Shown: positions 8,388 to 17,568, counted from the first letter of the stretch. The stretch is 64,000 bases of DNA from Nocardiopsis sp. FR4 (GCF_009830945.1 NZ_VWVV01000026.1:48262-112261); one strand, 5' to 3'. Notes: generated by a model from the letters alone, not told the origin. Made by a program: numbers and translations.

Positions 8388-9542
8388 GTGAAACTTCGAG
8401 TGGACCGCGACGCGTTCGCCGACGCGGTCGCCTGGACGGCCCGGGCACTGCCCTCCCGGCCCGCCATCCCGGTGCTCGCGGGTATCCGCATGGAGCTCTC
8501 TCCGGACGGCTCCTCACTGCACCTGAGCGGTTTCGACTACGAGGTCTCCACCCGCGCCTCGGTCGAGGTGCTCTCCGAGGAGGGCGGAGCCGCCCTCGTG
8601 CCCGGCCGCCTGCTGTCCGAGATCGTGCGCAACCTGCCGCCCGGCTCCGTGCACATCGACACCGACGGCCCCCGGCTGCGCGTCTCCGGAGGCGCGGCCC
8701 GCTTCACCCTCATCACCATGCCGCTGGAGGACTACCCCACGCTGCCCGGCATGCCCGGCCGCATCGGCTCGGTCTCCTCCGACGCCTTCGCCGCCGCGGT
8801 GCGCCAGGTGACCCCGGCGGCCAGCCGGGACGACACCCTGCCCATGCTCACCGGCGCCTACCTCGACTTCCGCGGGGACACCCTGAGCGTGGTGGCCACC
8901 GACCGCTACCGCATCGCCGTGCGCGACCTGTGGTGGAACCCCGACGGCCAGGGGCTGGACGTGGCCGCCCTGGTGCCCGCCCGCACGCTCAGCGACACCG
9001 TGCGGGGCCTGATCACCCGCTCCAACGTGGACATCGCCCTGTCCACGGTCCGCGGGGGCGACGGCGTCAGCCTGTCCCCGGGCGAGGGCATGATCGGCTT
9101 CGAGAACGGCGAGCGCCGCACCACCACCCGGCTGATCGACAGCGAGTTCGTCAAGTACGCCGCCTGGTTCCCCAAGGAGTTCGCCGCGCGCGCCGAGGTG
9201 GCCGTGGCGCCCCTGGCGGAGGCGGTCAAGCGCGTGGCCCTGGTCGCCGACCGCAACACGCCGCTGCGTCTGGCCTTCGCCGGGGGCGAGGTCGTGCTGG
9301 AGGCGGGCTCGGGCGAGGACGCCCAGGCCGTCGAGGCGATCGAGGTCGGCTACGAGGGCGACCCGATGCGGTTGGCCTTCCGCCCCGACTACCTCATGGA
9401 CGGCCTGTCGGGCGTGGAGAGCGACACCGCGCACCTGAACCTCACCGAGCCGACCAAACCCGCGGTGATCACCGACGTGCCGGTCAAGGAGGGCGAGAAG
9501 CCGTCCTTCCGCTATCTGGTTCAGCCTTTGCGGGTGTCCTGA
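8388..9542 (+). CDS. DNA polymerase III beta subunit (sliding clamp) family protein, likely DnaN paralogue
   Basis: 384 residues with three repeated clamp domains, starting MKLRVDRDAFADAVAWTARALPSRPAIPVLAGI, the typical DnaN N-terminus with the first processivity fold, and containing the characteristic ATDRYRIAVRDLWW and the C-terminal YLVQPLRV, where true clamps end PVRL/MPMRL. GTG at 8388 follows GAGGGAGG; the open frame to 8358 is an extension. The genes flanking canonical dnaN (dnaA, recF, gyrB) are absent, so this is probably a second clamp. Immediately downstream lie four perfect DnaA boxes. A role as an accessory clamp in repair or translesion synthesis is inference. Confidence 0.85.
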   Translation: MKLRVDRDAFADAVAWTARALPSRPAIPVLAGIRMELSPDGSSLHLSGFDYEVSTRASVEVLSEEGGAALVPGRLLSEIVRNLPPGSVHIDTDGPRLRVSGGAARFTLITMPLEDYPTLPGMPGRIGSVSSDAFAAAVRQVTPAASRDDTLPMLTGAYLDFRGDTLSVVATDRYRIAVRDLWWNPDGQGLDVAALVPARTLSDTVRGLITRSNVDIALSTVRGGDGVSLSPGEGMIGFENGERRTTTRLIDSEFVKYAAWFPKEFAARAEVAVAPLAEAVKRVALVADRNTPLRLAFAGGEVVLEAGSGEDAQAVEAIEVGYEGDPMRLAFRPDYLMDGLSGVESDTAHLNLTEPTKPAVITDVPVKEGEKPSFRYLVQPLRVS

Positions 9543-9580
9543 ACTGGGGTTTTGGTCCCTTTCTCTGCCGACCCGGCCCC

Positions 9581-9739
9581 TTATCCACAGAGTTATCCAC
9601 AGGAAGGCGGCCTTCCTGTGGATAACCCGCGGTAACCGTGACCAACCGACACCCGAACCGCCCTCGCTGAACTCTCGCATTTCGGCTCTGACATGCGGAA
9701 ACAGCAAAGAGGGCTGTTCTGTGCACAACCTGTGGATAA
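9581..9739. promoter_or_regulatory. Cluster of four perfect DnaA boxes, two within a 33-bp palindrome
   Basis: TTATCCACA occurs at 9581-9589 and 9593-9601, and its reverse complement TGTGGATAA at 9617-9625 and 9731-9739. Bases 9593-9625 form a perfect palindrome of 16-bp arms around a single G, with a DnaA box at each end. The cluster sits between two convergent genes, so it is not a promoter of either. DnaA binding is inferred from the consensus; the hairpin could also terminate transcription. Confidence 0.8.
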
Positions 9740-9766
9740 CTTCGGCCTCCGGTGGAGGAAAAGGTG

Positions 9767-10588
9767 CTAGTCGCTCTCCGCCAGCGCGGACGTGCCGCCG
9801 CCGCCCACAGGGGTGTCCAGTCCCAATTCCGCCTGGCGCCCCCGCCGGTAACCCGCCCGGTACCCCGCCGCGCTGTGCGTGCGCTCGGGACGGTGCTTGC
9901 GTAGCTGAGGGAACTGGCGGTGGAACTCCTCGTTCACCCGGTGCACGTCGTCCCGCAGCACCAGCTCGGCACCGCGCGCGGGCTCCTCGCCGCCCCCGAC
10001 CGAGCCCTCCGGCGAGGCCATCTCCTGCAACCGGGCCCGGAACTCGCGGATGCGCTCGGCCACCGCCTGCCCGTAGGCGCGCACGAACGAGCGGTAGTAG
10101 CGCTTGCGCTCGGTCTCCAGCTCCGAACGCGTGTAGTTGCGCAGCTCCCGGATGTCGGACACGTGCGACGAGCTCATGAACTTCGCCGACGCCTCCATCT
10201 GCATCGAGATCGACGGCAGGAGCATCCGCAGCGCGTCCAGCGCGCTCACCGTGCCCACCAGGATCATGACGCGCTCGGTGTTCTCGGAGTTGTTGCCCCG
10301 TACCGCGGACTGGCAGCCGTAGGCGGCGGCGATGTCGGCCAGCGCCCGCACCCGTGCCTTGCCGTGTCCGCCCACTCCCGACACCGTGTAGTCCATACGG
10401 CTGATCGCGTCCGGAGCCTCGCCCCTCTCGGCGCGGGCCTCGGCCTCCGCGATCGCGTGGCGGGTCATCAGCTCGGCGGCCTTGGCGGTGAACGCCTGGC
10501 TCTCGGCATCAGTAACCGCGGGGTCCTCCGCCATGCGGAGGAGCCCGCGGACCCGCTCGACCATCTTCTGACGAGCAGATTCAGTCAT
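9767..10588 (-). CDS. DUF2786 domain-containing protein
   Basis: 273 residues. The N-terminal DUF2786 domain is plain: RQKMVERVRGLLRMAEDPAVTDAESQAFTAKAAELMTRHAI (about 5-46), a two-helix module found in many phage and plasmid proteins. The rest is a conserved actinobacterial region rich in Arg and Glu (RNYTRSELETERKRYYRSFVRAYG) and a Gly-rich tail. The function is unknown. It lies just beyond the DnaA-box cluster, convergent with the clamp gene. Confidence 0.75.
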   Translation of the reverse strand: MTESARQKMVERVRGLLRMAEDPAVTDAESQAFTAKAAELMTRHAIAEAEARAERGEAPDAISRMDYTVSGVGGHGKARVRALADIAAAYGCQSAVRGNNSENTERVMILVGTVSALDALRMLLPSISMQMEASAKFMSSSHVSDIRELRNYTRSELETERKRYYRSFVRAYGQAVAERIREFRARLQEMASPEGSVGGGEEPARGAELVLRDDVHRVNEEFHRQFPQLRKHRPERTHSAAGYRAGYRRGRQAELGLDTPVGGGGTSALAESD

Positions 10589-10651
10589 CGGCGCCCGGTT
10601 GTCTCCCTAGGTTGCGTGTCTCGCTTCCGCCAGCGGCGGAAAACACCGAGC

Positions 10652-11071
10652 CTAGGCGTTCTTGTTCCCGACCACCATCGCGATGAGACCCACGGTGACC
10701 CAGATGGCCGCCGCGACGAACAGTCCGCCGAACAGTCCGCCGAGGATCGAGCCCGTGAGGATGCTGACGAGGGCGTAGCCCGCGCCGCCGATCCCGGCGG
10801 GCACGGCCGCGTACCGGAACGGGTAGGTGGCCGCGTACCGCCTGCCCCGGCGGTCGGCCTTGCCTCTCATCACGCCGCCCACGCCGCCGATCAGCGAGAA
10901 GAAGATCACCGCGGCGGTCAGCCCGGAGGCGATGGCGCCCAGGCCCGAGCCCAGGTTGAGGAGGAAGAAGAGGGCCCCACCGGCGGCACCGCCCAGCACC
11001 GAGGTGGTCCAGGGCCAGATCATCGTCGCCGATGCGACGGGAGTGAATGCGTTGCCCCGTTCCAGCGTCAT
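10652..11071 (-). CDS. Membrane protein of unknown function, 139 residues
   Basis: From ATG 11071 (GGAG 8 bases upstream) the protein has four hydrophobic segments: around 22-42 (VLGGAAGGALFFLLNLGSG), 44-63, 90-110 and 115-135, rich in Gly and Ala, with a basic cytoplasmic loop GKADRRGRRYAA between the second and third. No enzymatic motif is visible. The C-terminus VVGNKNA is short and polar. The long open frame upstream of this start belongs to a shadow frame over the Nudix gene. Confidence 0.7.
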   Translation of the reverse strand: MTLERGNAFTPVASATMIWPWTTSVLGGAAGGALFFLLNLGSGLGAIASGLTAAVIFFSLIGGVGGVMRGKADRRGRRYAATYPFRYAAVPAGIGGAGYALVSILTGSILGGLFGGLFVAAAIWVTVGLIAMVVGNKNA

Positions 11072-11247
11072 GTCCACTGCTCCAGTCGAATAGCGTGACG
11101 ACCGCTCTTCGCCGGGCCGTCCCCTCCAGCATGCGGGACCGGGGGTACCGAGTACATCAGGGCCCGTCCCTGACATTCCCCTTACTCGCACGTGGTACCC
11201 CGCCAACGTTCGGGGAGGGGTCGCGGGTTCCGGGCGGGGCGTGCGGA

Positions 11248-11727
11248 TCACCCGGCCGCGGAGGCGGTCAGGTTCGCGTACAGGTGCGGCCACGCCGCGC
11301 GGAACGGGGGCAGCAGCGGAAGGGCGGGGGCCGACTCCACCGGGACCCAGCGCACCTCGTGGCTCTCGGAGTTGCCCGGCCGGAACGGCGTCATCCCCGG
11401 AAGCCGCGCCATGAACGTGTCGTAGCGCCACACGGTCAGGTCCTGCTCGTGCACGCCCAGGAGCGTGTACTCGTCCAGGTCCCCGGCGACCTCCTCGCGG
11501 AACTCGCGCACGGCCGCCTCCAGCGGCGTCTCGTCCCGGTTGCGCGCTCCGCCCGGGATGCCCCAGGTGCCGCCCATGTGGGTCCACCCGGCCCGGTGCT
11601 GGAGCAGCACGTGGCCGGTTCCGGCCGTGTCGGTGGCGTACAGCAGCAGACCGGCCGCGCCGTAGACCCCCCACCTGCGCGATCCGTCCGGCAGGCTCAC
11701 CCAGCCGTTTCCGTCGCCGTCCAGCAT
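11248..11727 (-). CDS. NUDIX hydrolase
   Basis: 159-residue hydrolase of nucleoside diphosphates linked to another moiety. The Nudix box GGARNRDETPLEAAVREFREEV fits G-x5-E-x7-R-E-x2-E-E, with the conserved catalytic glutamates; the usual glycine after the box is replaced by alanine (EEVAG). ATG 11727 has GGAGG 5 bases upstream, which decides it against a TTG at 11739. The substrate is not predictable. Divergent from the SARP region. Confidence 0.88.
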   Translation of the reverse strand: MLDGDGNGWVSLPDGSRRWGVYGAAGLLLYATDTAGTGHVLLQHRAGWTHMGGTWGIPGGARNRDETPLEAAVREFREEVAGDLDEYTLLGVHEQDLTVWRYDTFMARLPGMTPFRPGNSESHEVRWVPVESAPALPLLPPFRAAWPHLYANLTASAAG

Positions 11728-12400
11728 CACGTCCTCCAACTCCGCACCCTCCAGGATCGCCGGTGCCGTCCATCCGGCTACTCCCTAGAACCTATGGCCC
11801 GGGCCGGTGCTTCCGCAGCCCTTCCGCCGATGTACCTGCCCGCAGTGGCCCGGTGCTACCGCGCTCCCGCGGCCGGGGTGGCCGGGGATCCGGGGCCACC
11901 AGGGGTTTACCCGGTCCGTTTCTCGGAAGTATTGAGCAGCGTGTGCGGTTTCGTGGGGCTTCGGCATTCCTCTTCCCGAGTCTTTCGCCAAATAGGACCA
12001 ATGTACCAGGGGTATCGTTCGCATAACAGAAGAGCATCATTTCCTGTTGTTGTCCGCAATCGGCCAGGCGCTGGTCACGGCGGGCGGCGGGGGTCAATGA
12101 TGTCCCGGTCTCCAGAAACCCCTGCGGTTACGCCGTTTTCGGTGCTGAAAGAAGACTGAAAGCGGAGCAGAAGAGGATCTCTCTAGCGTGGAAGACGTTC
12201 GACGCGGCCGGTCCGCGAGAGGACGGCTCGCGAGGCCGGCCAGTGCGACGTTCGTTGGACACGAGCCACCCGTGGTGTGGTCTGAGGCGGAACTCACCAC
12301 GGGTGGCCGGTCCGCCGGAAGGCGGGGTCCGTTGATGCTTCGTAGGAGGCGTAGGGCGACGTTGCGGCTCTACGCGAGTGCTGTCAGACGAGGAGTCCGA
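11728..12400. other. Gap of about 670 bp without a convincing gene
   Basis: Several open frames occur but none combines a ribosome-binding site with GC-rich third positions. The stretch 11930-12060 is less GC-rich than its surroundings and probably holds the promoters of the Nudix gene (leftward) and of the small ORF and SARP (rightward). No repeat was noticed. Confidence 0.4.
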
Positions 12401-12571
12401 GTGCCGAAGATGCTGACCGTGGACGAGGAGTTCGAGGCCATCGTCGCCGACGTGGCCCCTGAGGCGAAGCTCAGCCCGTTCCAGGAACCGGATCCGAGCA
12501 AGCCCGCTCCGGCCGAGGAGAAGCCCGCGGAGAGCGCGCCCGGCGAGGAGAAGCCCAGCCAGGAGAAGTAA
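12401..12571 (+). CDS. Small acidic protein, 56 residues, with EEKP repeats
   Basis: Unrecognised. GTG at 12401 follows AGGAG by 5 bases. The N-terminal half MPKMLTVDEEFEAIVADVAPE looks helical and amphipathic; the C-terminal half is disordered and carries two imperfect tandem repeats of AP-x-EEKP (APAEEKPAES then APGEEKPSQE). There is no cysteine and few Ser/Thr, which speaks against a lanthipeptide. It lies 117 bases upstream of a SARP/AfsR-type regulator. In Streptomyces AfsR controls afsS, another small repeat-bearing protein next to afsR; a comparable partnership is possible but the sequences are not visibly related. Confidence 0.55.
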   Translation: MPKMLTVDEEFEAIVADVAPEAKLSPFQEPDPSKPAPAEEKPAESAPGEEKPSQEK

Positions 12572-12688
12572 CTCCGCGAAAAGTAGCCAGAAGGTCACTC
12601 CGGGTGCCTGGATTGAGGGGGTGCTCGGAGCCTTTGGCGTACCCGGATTCCCTTTTTCCGCCAATGACCCTTGCTAGGGTGGCTGTTT

Positions 12689-15664
12689 GTGGAATTCGGC
12701 GTCCTTGGCCCCATCACCGTCTGGTCCGACGGCCGACCCGTTCCGGTCGGCGGTCCGCGCCAGCTCTGCGTGCTGGGCGCATTGCTGGTGCATCTGGGGC
12801 GCGAGGTAACCATCGAACAGCTCATCGGTTACCTCTGGAGCGATGATCCGCCCCGTACCGCGCGATCGGTCATCCAGGTCCAGGTCTCCCACCTGCGCCG
12901 CGCCCTTCCCGGCATCATCGCCACGACGTCGGGCGGCTACACCCTCGACGTCGACCCGGACTCCGTGGACCTCCACCGCTTCCGGCGGCTGCGGGAGGCC
13001 GCTGCTTCCTCCGACCCCGAGGAAGCGGTCGAGCTGCTGGAACGCGCCCTGGAGTGCTGGCGCGGGGTTCCCTTCTCCGGTGTCGGCTCGGAGTACCTGG
13101 ACCACTCCGTGGTGGCCCCCCTGAAGGAGGAACGCTGGTCCTCCGTCATCGCCTGGGCCACCCGCGCCCTGGAACTGGGCAGATACTCCGACGTGGTCTC
13201 CCGCCTGACCCCCCTGATCACCGAGGAGCCGTTCCGGGAGCGCCTGCACCACCTGCTCATCACGGCGCTGTGGCGCGACAACGAACGCGCCAGGGCGCTC
13301 TCCGTCTACGAGGAGTTCCGGTCCAGGCTCGCCGAGGAACTGGGCGTCGACCCGGGTCCGGAGCTCACCACCCTGCACACCCGCATCCTCCAGGACGACC
13401 TCCCGGAGGAGCCGGACGAACCGGCCGCCGAGCAGGGCACGCGTTTCGTGGTGCGCAACGACCTCCCCCGGGACCTGCCCGACTTCACCGGACGCCACGA
13501 TTCCCTGCGGCAGCTGGACGAGGTGGCCCGTGCCGGGGAGGACCGCGCCCAGGTCTGCGTCATCACGGGCAGCGGCGGCGAGGGCAAGACGACCACAGCG
13601 GTGCGCTTCGGTTACGAGGTGGCCAAACGCTACCCCGACGGACAGCTGTTCATCGACCTGTACGGCTACACCCCGGACCGGGAGCCGCTGGACGCCGCGT
13701 CCGCGCTCGGCGCTCTGTTGCGCGCGGTCGGGGTCGAGCCCGAGGAGGTGCCCGAGTCCCTGGACGAGCGCTCGGCACTGTGGCGGGCCACCCTCATGGG
13801 ACGCAGGGTGCTGGTCGTGCTCGACAACGCCTTCAGCTACGCCCAGGTCAGCCCGCTCCTGCCGTCGTCCCCGGGGTCGCTGACCCTGGTCACGACCCGC
13901 AACGAGCTCTCCGGGCTCAGCGGCGCCCGCTTCCTCTCCCTCGGGGTGTTCGACGAGCGGTCCTCCCTGGAGCTCTTCGGACGTGTGCTCGGTGACGAAC
14001 GCGTTCAGAGGGAGCAGGACCAGGCCCGAGAGATCATCCGCGTCTGCGGAGGCCTTCCGCTTGCCCTGCGCGTGGTCGCCGGCCGCATGCTCAGCCGTCC
14101 CAGATGGTCGTTCTCGCACGTGGCCCGGCGGCTCAACGAGCAGAACCGCAGGTTCCGGGAACTCCAGGTCGAGGGGCAGAGCGTCGAAGCCGCCATCGAC
14201 CTGTCGTACCAGAGCCTCAACCAGGAACAGGGCCGGGCCTTCCTCCTCCTGGGCCTGATGATCGGCAGCACCATCGACCTCGGCGGGGCGGCGGCGCTGC
14301 TGGACATGTCGGTGGAGGACGCCGACGACATCCTCCAGGAGCTGGTCGGGATGTGCCTGCTGGAGGAACCCCAGGGGGACGTGTACCGCCTGCACGACCT
14401 CATCGGTGCCTTCTCCCGGGAGCGCGCGGCGACCACACTGGCCGCTGAGGAGATCGACGCGGCCAGGCTTCGTCTGGCGGAGCACTACATGGCGACCGCC
14501 CAGCAGGCCGCCGACCTCCTGGGACCGCGGGGACACGACGACTTCGATGTCGTACCCAGCTACAGGACGGAACTGTCCGTCCGCGAGGACGCGGAGAACT
14601 GGTTCACCCTGCACCAGGAGAACCTGGCGGAGACGATCGAGTACTTCGCCTCGCATGACAACGGCGAGTACGCCTGGCGGATGGCCGACGCGGTGTGGCG
14701 CTTCTACGCCCTCCACGGCCAGATGGGCCTCTTGATCAGCTCACATCAGCGGGCACTCCAGATCAGCGACAAGCAGGGGAACCGGCGCGGGCGCGCGGTG
14801 ACCCTCATCGGACTGGGCATCGCCCACTGTCTCTCGGGGCGCTTCGACGAATCGTTGCGTCTCCTCCTGGAGGCCCGGGACCTGCTTGACTCGCTCGACG
14901 ACAACAGGGGCATCATCCGTGCCCTGGCGAATCTGGGCATGGTCTACGAACGCGTCGGACGCCTCCAAGACGCGGCCGAGGCCATCCAAGGAGTGCTGGA
15001 CTACGCCGTTCAACTGGACGACGCTCGGCTGGAGGCGCTCCAGTGGGGCAACCTCGCGGTGATGAAGCAGACGCTCGGGGAGCACGCCGCAGCGCTGCAC
15101 TGCGCTGAGCGGGCCGTGGCGAAGGCGGCGGGCGGGGACCAGAACGAGGCCCGGGCCCAGGCCAAGCGCGTCATGGGAGAGGCCCGGATCGGCCTGGGAG
15201 AACTGGAGCTGGCCTTCCAGGACCTGAACGAGGCGCTGGAGCTGTCCCTGCGTCTCCAACTGCTGGGCAACCAGGTCTACGTGCACAACGCCCTGGGCGT
15301 CGCCCACCGGGCCGCGGGGTCGTGGGACCAGGCGGTGGAGTCCCACACCGAGGCCCTGACCCTGGCGGAGAAGTCCGGCCACCGCAGCGGCGACGCCGAG
15401 ATCCGCACCGACCTGGGGATCACCCACGCGGCCGCGGGGCGGCACGCGGAGGCCGCCGAGGAGCTGGAGCGGGCCCGGGCGATCGCGGTCGAGCGCAGTG
15501 AGCGCTACATGGTCGCCCGCGCCGCGCTGGCCCTGGGACAGCTGCCGACCGTGGCGGGCGACCGGGCCCGGGACTTCCTGCGCGAGGCGGAGGAGATCTT
15601 CACCGACCTGGGTCTGTCCGAGGCGGCGCGGGCACGCCGGGCCCTGGATGAGCTGGAGTCCTGA
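12689..15664 (+). CDS. SARP-family regulator with NB-ARC and TPR domains (AfsR-like)
   Basis: 991-residue transcription activator. Residues about 1-95 form the OmpR-like winged helix (EFGVLGPITVW, then RQLCVLGALLVH and VSHLRRALP), 95-245 the bacterial transcriptional activation domain ending ELGVDPGPELTTLHTRIL, 275-560 an NB-ARC STAND ATPase with Walker A GSGGEGKTTT (about 295-304), VLVVLDNA as Walker B, and CGGLPLALRVV (GLPL motif), and about 640-985 a series of TPR repeats. GTG 12689 is chosen because SARPs start MEFGVLG; the TTG at 12671 has no ribosome-binding site. Such proteins switch on secondary metabolite or developmental genes, often after phosphorylation; no biosynthetic cluster is in this window. 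The 3' end overlaps the convergent MpaB gene by 65 bases. Confidence 0.93.
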   Translation: MEFGVLGPITVWSDGRPVPVGGPRQLCVLGALLVHLGREVTIEQLIGYLWSDDPPRTARSVIQVQVSHLRRALPGIIATTSGGYTLDVDPDSVDLHRFRRLREAAASSDPEEAVELLERALECWRGVPFSGVGSEYLDHSVVAPLKEERWSSVIAWATRALELGRYSDVVSRLTPLITEEPFRERLHHLLITALWRDNERARALSVYEEFRSRLAEELGVDPGPELTTLHTRILQDDLPEEPDEPAAEQGTRFVVRNDLPRDLPDFTGRHDSLRQLDEVARAGEDRAQVCVITGSGGEGKTTTAVRFGYEVAKRYPDGQLFIDLYGYTPDREPLDAASALGALLRAVGVEPEEVPESLDERSALWRATLMGRRVLVVLDNAFSYAQVSPLLPSSPGSLTLVTTRNELSGLSGARFLSLGVFDERSSLELFGRVLGDERVQREQDQAREIIRVCGGLPLALRVVAGRMLSRPRWSFSHVARRLNEQNRRFRELQVEGQSVEAAIDLSYQSLNQEQGRAFLLLGLMIGSTIDLGGAAALLDMSVEDADDILQELVGMCLLEEPQGDVYRLHDLIGAFSRERAATTLAAEEIDAARLRLAEHYMATAQQAADLLGPRGHDDFDVVPSYRTELSVREDAENWFTLHQENLAETIEYFASHDNGEYAWRMADAVWRFYALHGQMGLLISSHQRALQISDKQGNRRGRAVTLIGLGIAHCLSGRFDESLRLLLEARDLLDSLDDNRGIIRALANLGMVYERVGRLQDAAEAIQGVLDYAVQLDDARLEALQWGNLAVMKQTLGEHAAALHCAERAVAKAAGGDQNEARAQAKRVMGEARIGLGELELAFQDLNEALELSLRLQLLGNQVYVHNALGVAHRAAGSWDQAVESHTEALTLAEKSGHRSGDAEIRTDLGITHAAAGRHAEAAEELERARAIAVERSERYMVARAALALGQLPTVAGDRARDFLREAEEIFTDLGLSEAARARRALDELES

Positions 15665-16481
15665 CGGCTCGGCGGCGCGCTTCCGGCCGGGGCGGCGCCA
15701 GCCAGCGCGGCCCCAGGGTTCCGCGCCGCATGGACCACAGGCACAGGGTGGCGGGCAGGACGCGGACCGGCCGGGGGACACGGGGGTAGACCGCGCGTGT
15801 CACCCGCACGATCCGGTCGAATCGGCGCTGGTGCCCCTGGGACCAGGGGATGCCGAACCGCTCGCGCAGGTCGGGCGGGAGCAGGCCGCCGCTGAGCAGG
15901 CACTGTACCCGCATGAACACGCGCAGCAGGGCGTTGTCGGGCCGGAGGAGCTGCTCGGTGATGACGCGGGCCTCCTCGCCGACGCGCAGGCCCTTCACGG
16001 TGTCGTCCCAGTAGGAGCCGAACTCCGCCGGGGTCGCGGGCCACTCCTCCCCGGGCAGGCCCAGGGCGGTGGCGAACACCGACGCCTCGCGCAGGTGCAG
16101 GGCGCGCTCCTCCTCACCGGGGTCACCGAACACCAACGCGTGCAGGCGCGCGGAGGAGTGGTACAGGGTGGCGGCCACCCACAGCAGCAGGTCGTGGTCG
16201 AGCGCCCGGTAGTCCGGTCCGGTCACCTTCCGGTGCAGGGCCCGCACGATGGCGTGCAGGCGCTGCCTCTCCTCCTCGGTGCCGTAGACGGTCCCGTACA
16301 CGAAGTACAGGGTGCCCAGCAGGCGGTCGAACGGCCGGGCGGCGAGGTCGCTGTGGTCGTGCACGCCCCAGGCGACGCTGGGGTGGGCGATCTGGAGCAG
16401 GACGGCGTACGTCGCTCCGCCGAGGACGCAGGCCTCCCCGCTGATCCGCCGCAGGGCTGAGTCGTCGGATGATCGGCGCAT
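15600..16481 (-). CDS. MpaB-family oxygenase (DUF2236)
   Basis: About 293 residues. DUF2236 features are visible: GGATYAVLLQIAHPSVAWGVHDHSDL near the N-terminus with the conserved histidines, the helix RLHAIVRALHRKVTGPDYRALD, and PSWxxx-like FGSYWDD in the middle. Members bind haem b and include latex-cleaving Lcp and the fungal MpaB; the substrate here is unknown. The last 40 residues are Pro/Arg-rich and encoded in the part that overlaps the end of the SARP gene, so the tail may be non-functional. The start could also be 16511; neither has a good ribosome-binding site. Confidence 0.8.
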   Translation of the reverse strand: MRRSSDDSALRRISGEACVLGGATYAVLLQIAHPSVAWGVHDHSDLAARPFDRLLGTLYFVYGTVYGTEEERQRLHAIVRALHRKVTGPDYRALDHDLLLWVAATLYHSSARLHALVFGDPGEEERALHLREASVFATALGLPGEEWPATPAEFGSYWDDTVKGLRVGEEARVITEQLLRPDNALLRVFMRVQCLLSGGLLPPDLRERFGIPWSQGHQRRFDRIVRVTRAVYPRVPRPVRVLPATLCLWSMRRGTLGPRWLAPPRPEARRRAVRTPAHPGPGVPAPPRTDPGR

Positions 16482-16530
16482 GCCAGGGATCGTACGGCAC
16501 GCCGGCCGCATGGCGGAGGGGGCACGCCCC

Positions 16531-17568
16531 TCACGGACTCAGGGAGCGGAACACCTCCGGTCGGCTCAGGGCGTCGGTGCTGTCCACGAACTGGTCCACC
16601 GCGCCCACGGGAGGGCGTCCGGCCAGCTGCGGGTCGCTGATCCGGTCCAGCAGCGCCCGGGTGAACCGGGCCGCGTCCAGGACCGGCCAGGGACGGCCGT
16701 GGAAGGGCCGCGGAGCGGGGTCCAGCGGTTCGGCCAGGCCGGTGCGGTTCTGCCAGGCGGCGAGGAGTGAGCAGGCCTCGGCGAGGGCGGCGGTGTCCGC
16801 GTCCAGGGCCCGGGACAGCGCAGGGGTGAGCGCCTCCGCCTCGGGCATTCTGGAGAAGGCGCTGCCCAACCACTTGGAGTAGGGCGGGTAGCGGCGGGAC
16901 AGCAGCAGGGCCAGGCGCATGAGGTCGCGGGCCAGCCGGGCGGCGACCACCCTGGCGCCCAGGCGGTCGCCCGCCTCGGCGCAGCGACCCGGGAAGGGCT
17001 CCTCCTGGGACACGCGCAGCCACTGGCAGGCCAGCACGTAGCGCCACACGTCGTCGGGGTACCACTCCAGCCGCCGCCGGACCCGGGTGAGCTCTCCGTG
17101 GCCGTCGTGGAAGACAGCACCGCCGACCACCTCGGCGAACCGCTGGGTGGGTGCGGAGAGCCAGTCGGCGGTGGCCGCATCCGTGCGCGGGTCGAAGCCC
17201 AGCCGTTCGGCCAGCCACTCACCGAGGTCGCGCACCTCCACCCGGTGCCGGCCGTCGGGGTCCAGCAGCCAGGTCCCGGGATCGTCCTTCGCGGGTGTGA
17301 AGCGGGTCGGCCAGCCGTGTACCCGGTCGGGCAGGCCCTCGTCGAGCAGGTCCAGCACCCGTCGGCGGTCGTCGGGGTCGGGCAGGAAGAGCTGCAGGCG
17401 CGGCCCCCACCCGTGGTCGGTGGAGCGCTCGGTGTCCAGTCCGAGGACCTCGGAGCCGGGGCCGACCAGGGCGGCGGCGTGCGGAGGACCGTCCGAGAGC
17501 AGCGGTGCGACCGCGTCGGTGTACAGGGCCCGGGACAGCTCCGGGCCGGGGAGGAACACGGGGGACAT
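16531..17568 (-). CDS. DUF4037 domain-containing protein (nucleotidyltransferase-like)
   Basis: 345 residues from ATG 17568 (MSPVFLPGPELSRALYTDAVAPLL). The beginning, with GPGSEVLGLDTERSTDHGWGPRLQLFL, resembles the Gly-Ser...Asp-x-Asp region of nucleotidyltransferase folds (here S-D-H-x-W-G-P), which is the DUF4037 signature. The C-terminal two thirds are helical. The reaction is unknown. The 53 codons before this start in the longer frame are Pro/Arg-rich and rejected. It is followed after about 50 bases by the MpaB gene on the same strand, so an operon with the order DUF4037-MpaB is likely. Confidence 0.75.
   Translation of the reverse strand: MSPVFLPGPELSRALYTDAVAPLLSDGPPHAAALVGPGSEVLGLDTERSTDHGWGPRLQLFLPDPDDRRRVLDLLDEGLPDRVHGWPTRFTPAKDDPGTWLLDPDGRHRVEVRDLGEWLAERLGFDPRTDAATADWLSAPTQRFAEVVGGAVFHDGHGELTRVRRRLEWYPDDVWRYVLACQWLRVSQEEPFPGRCAEAGDRLGARVVAARLARDLMRLALLLSRRYPPYSKWLGSAFSRMPEAEALTPALSRALDADTAALAEACSLLAAWQNRTGLAEPLDPAPRPFHGRPWPVLDAARFTRALLDRISDPQLAGRPPVGAVDQFVDSTDALSRPEVFRSLSP

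Noticed and set aside
9543..9766. DnaA-box cluster as the chromosomal origin
   Set aside because: dnaA, recF and gyr genes are not adjacent, and only four boxes are present where actinomycete origins have many more. A secondary DnaA site is more likely.
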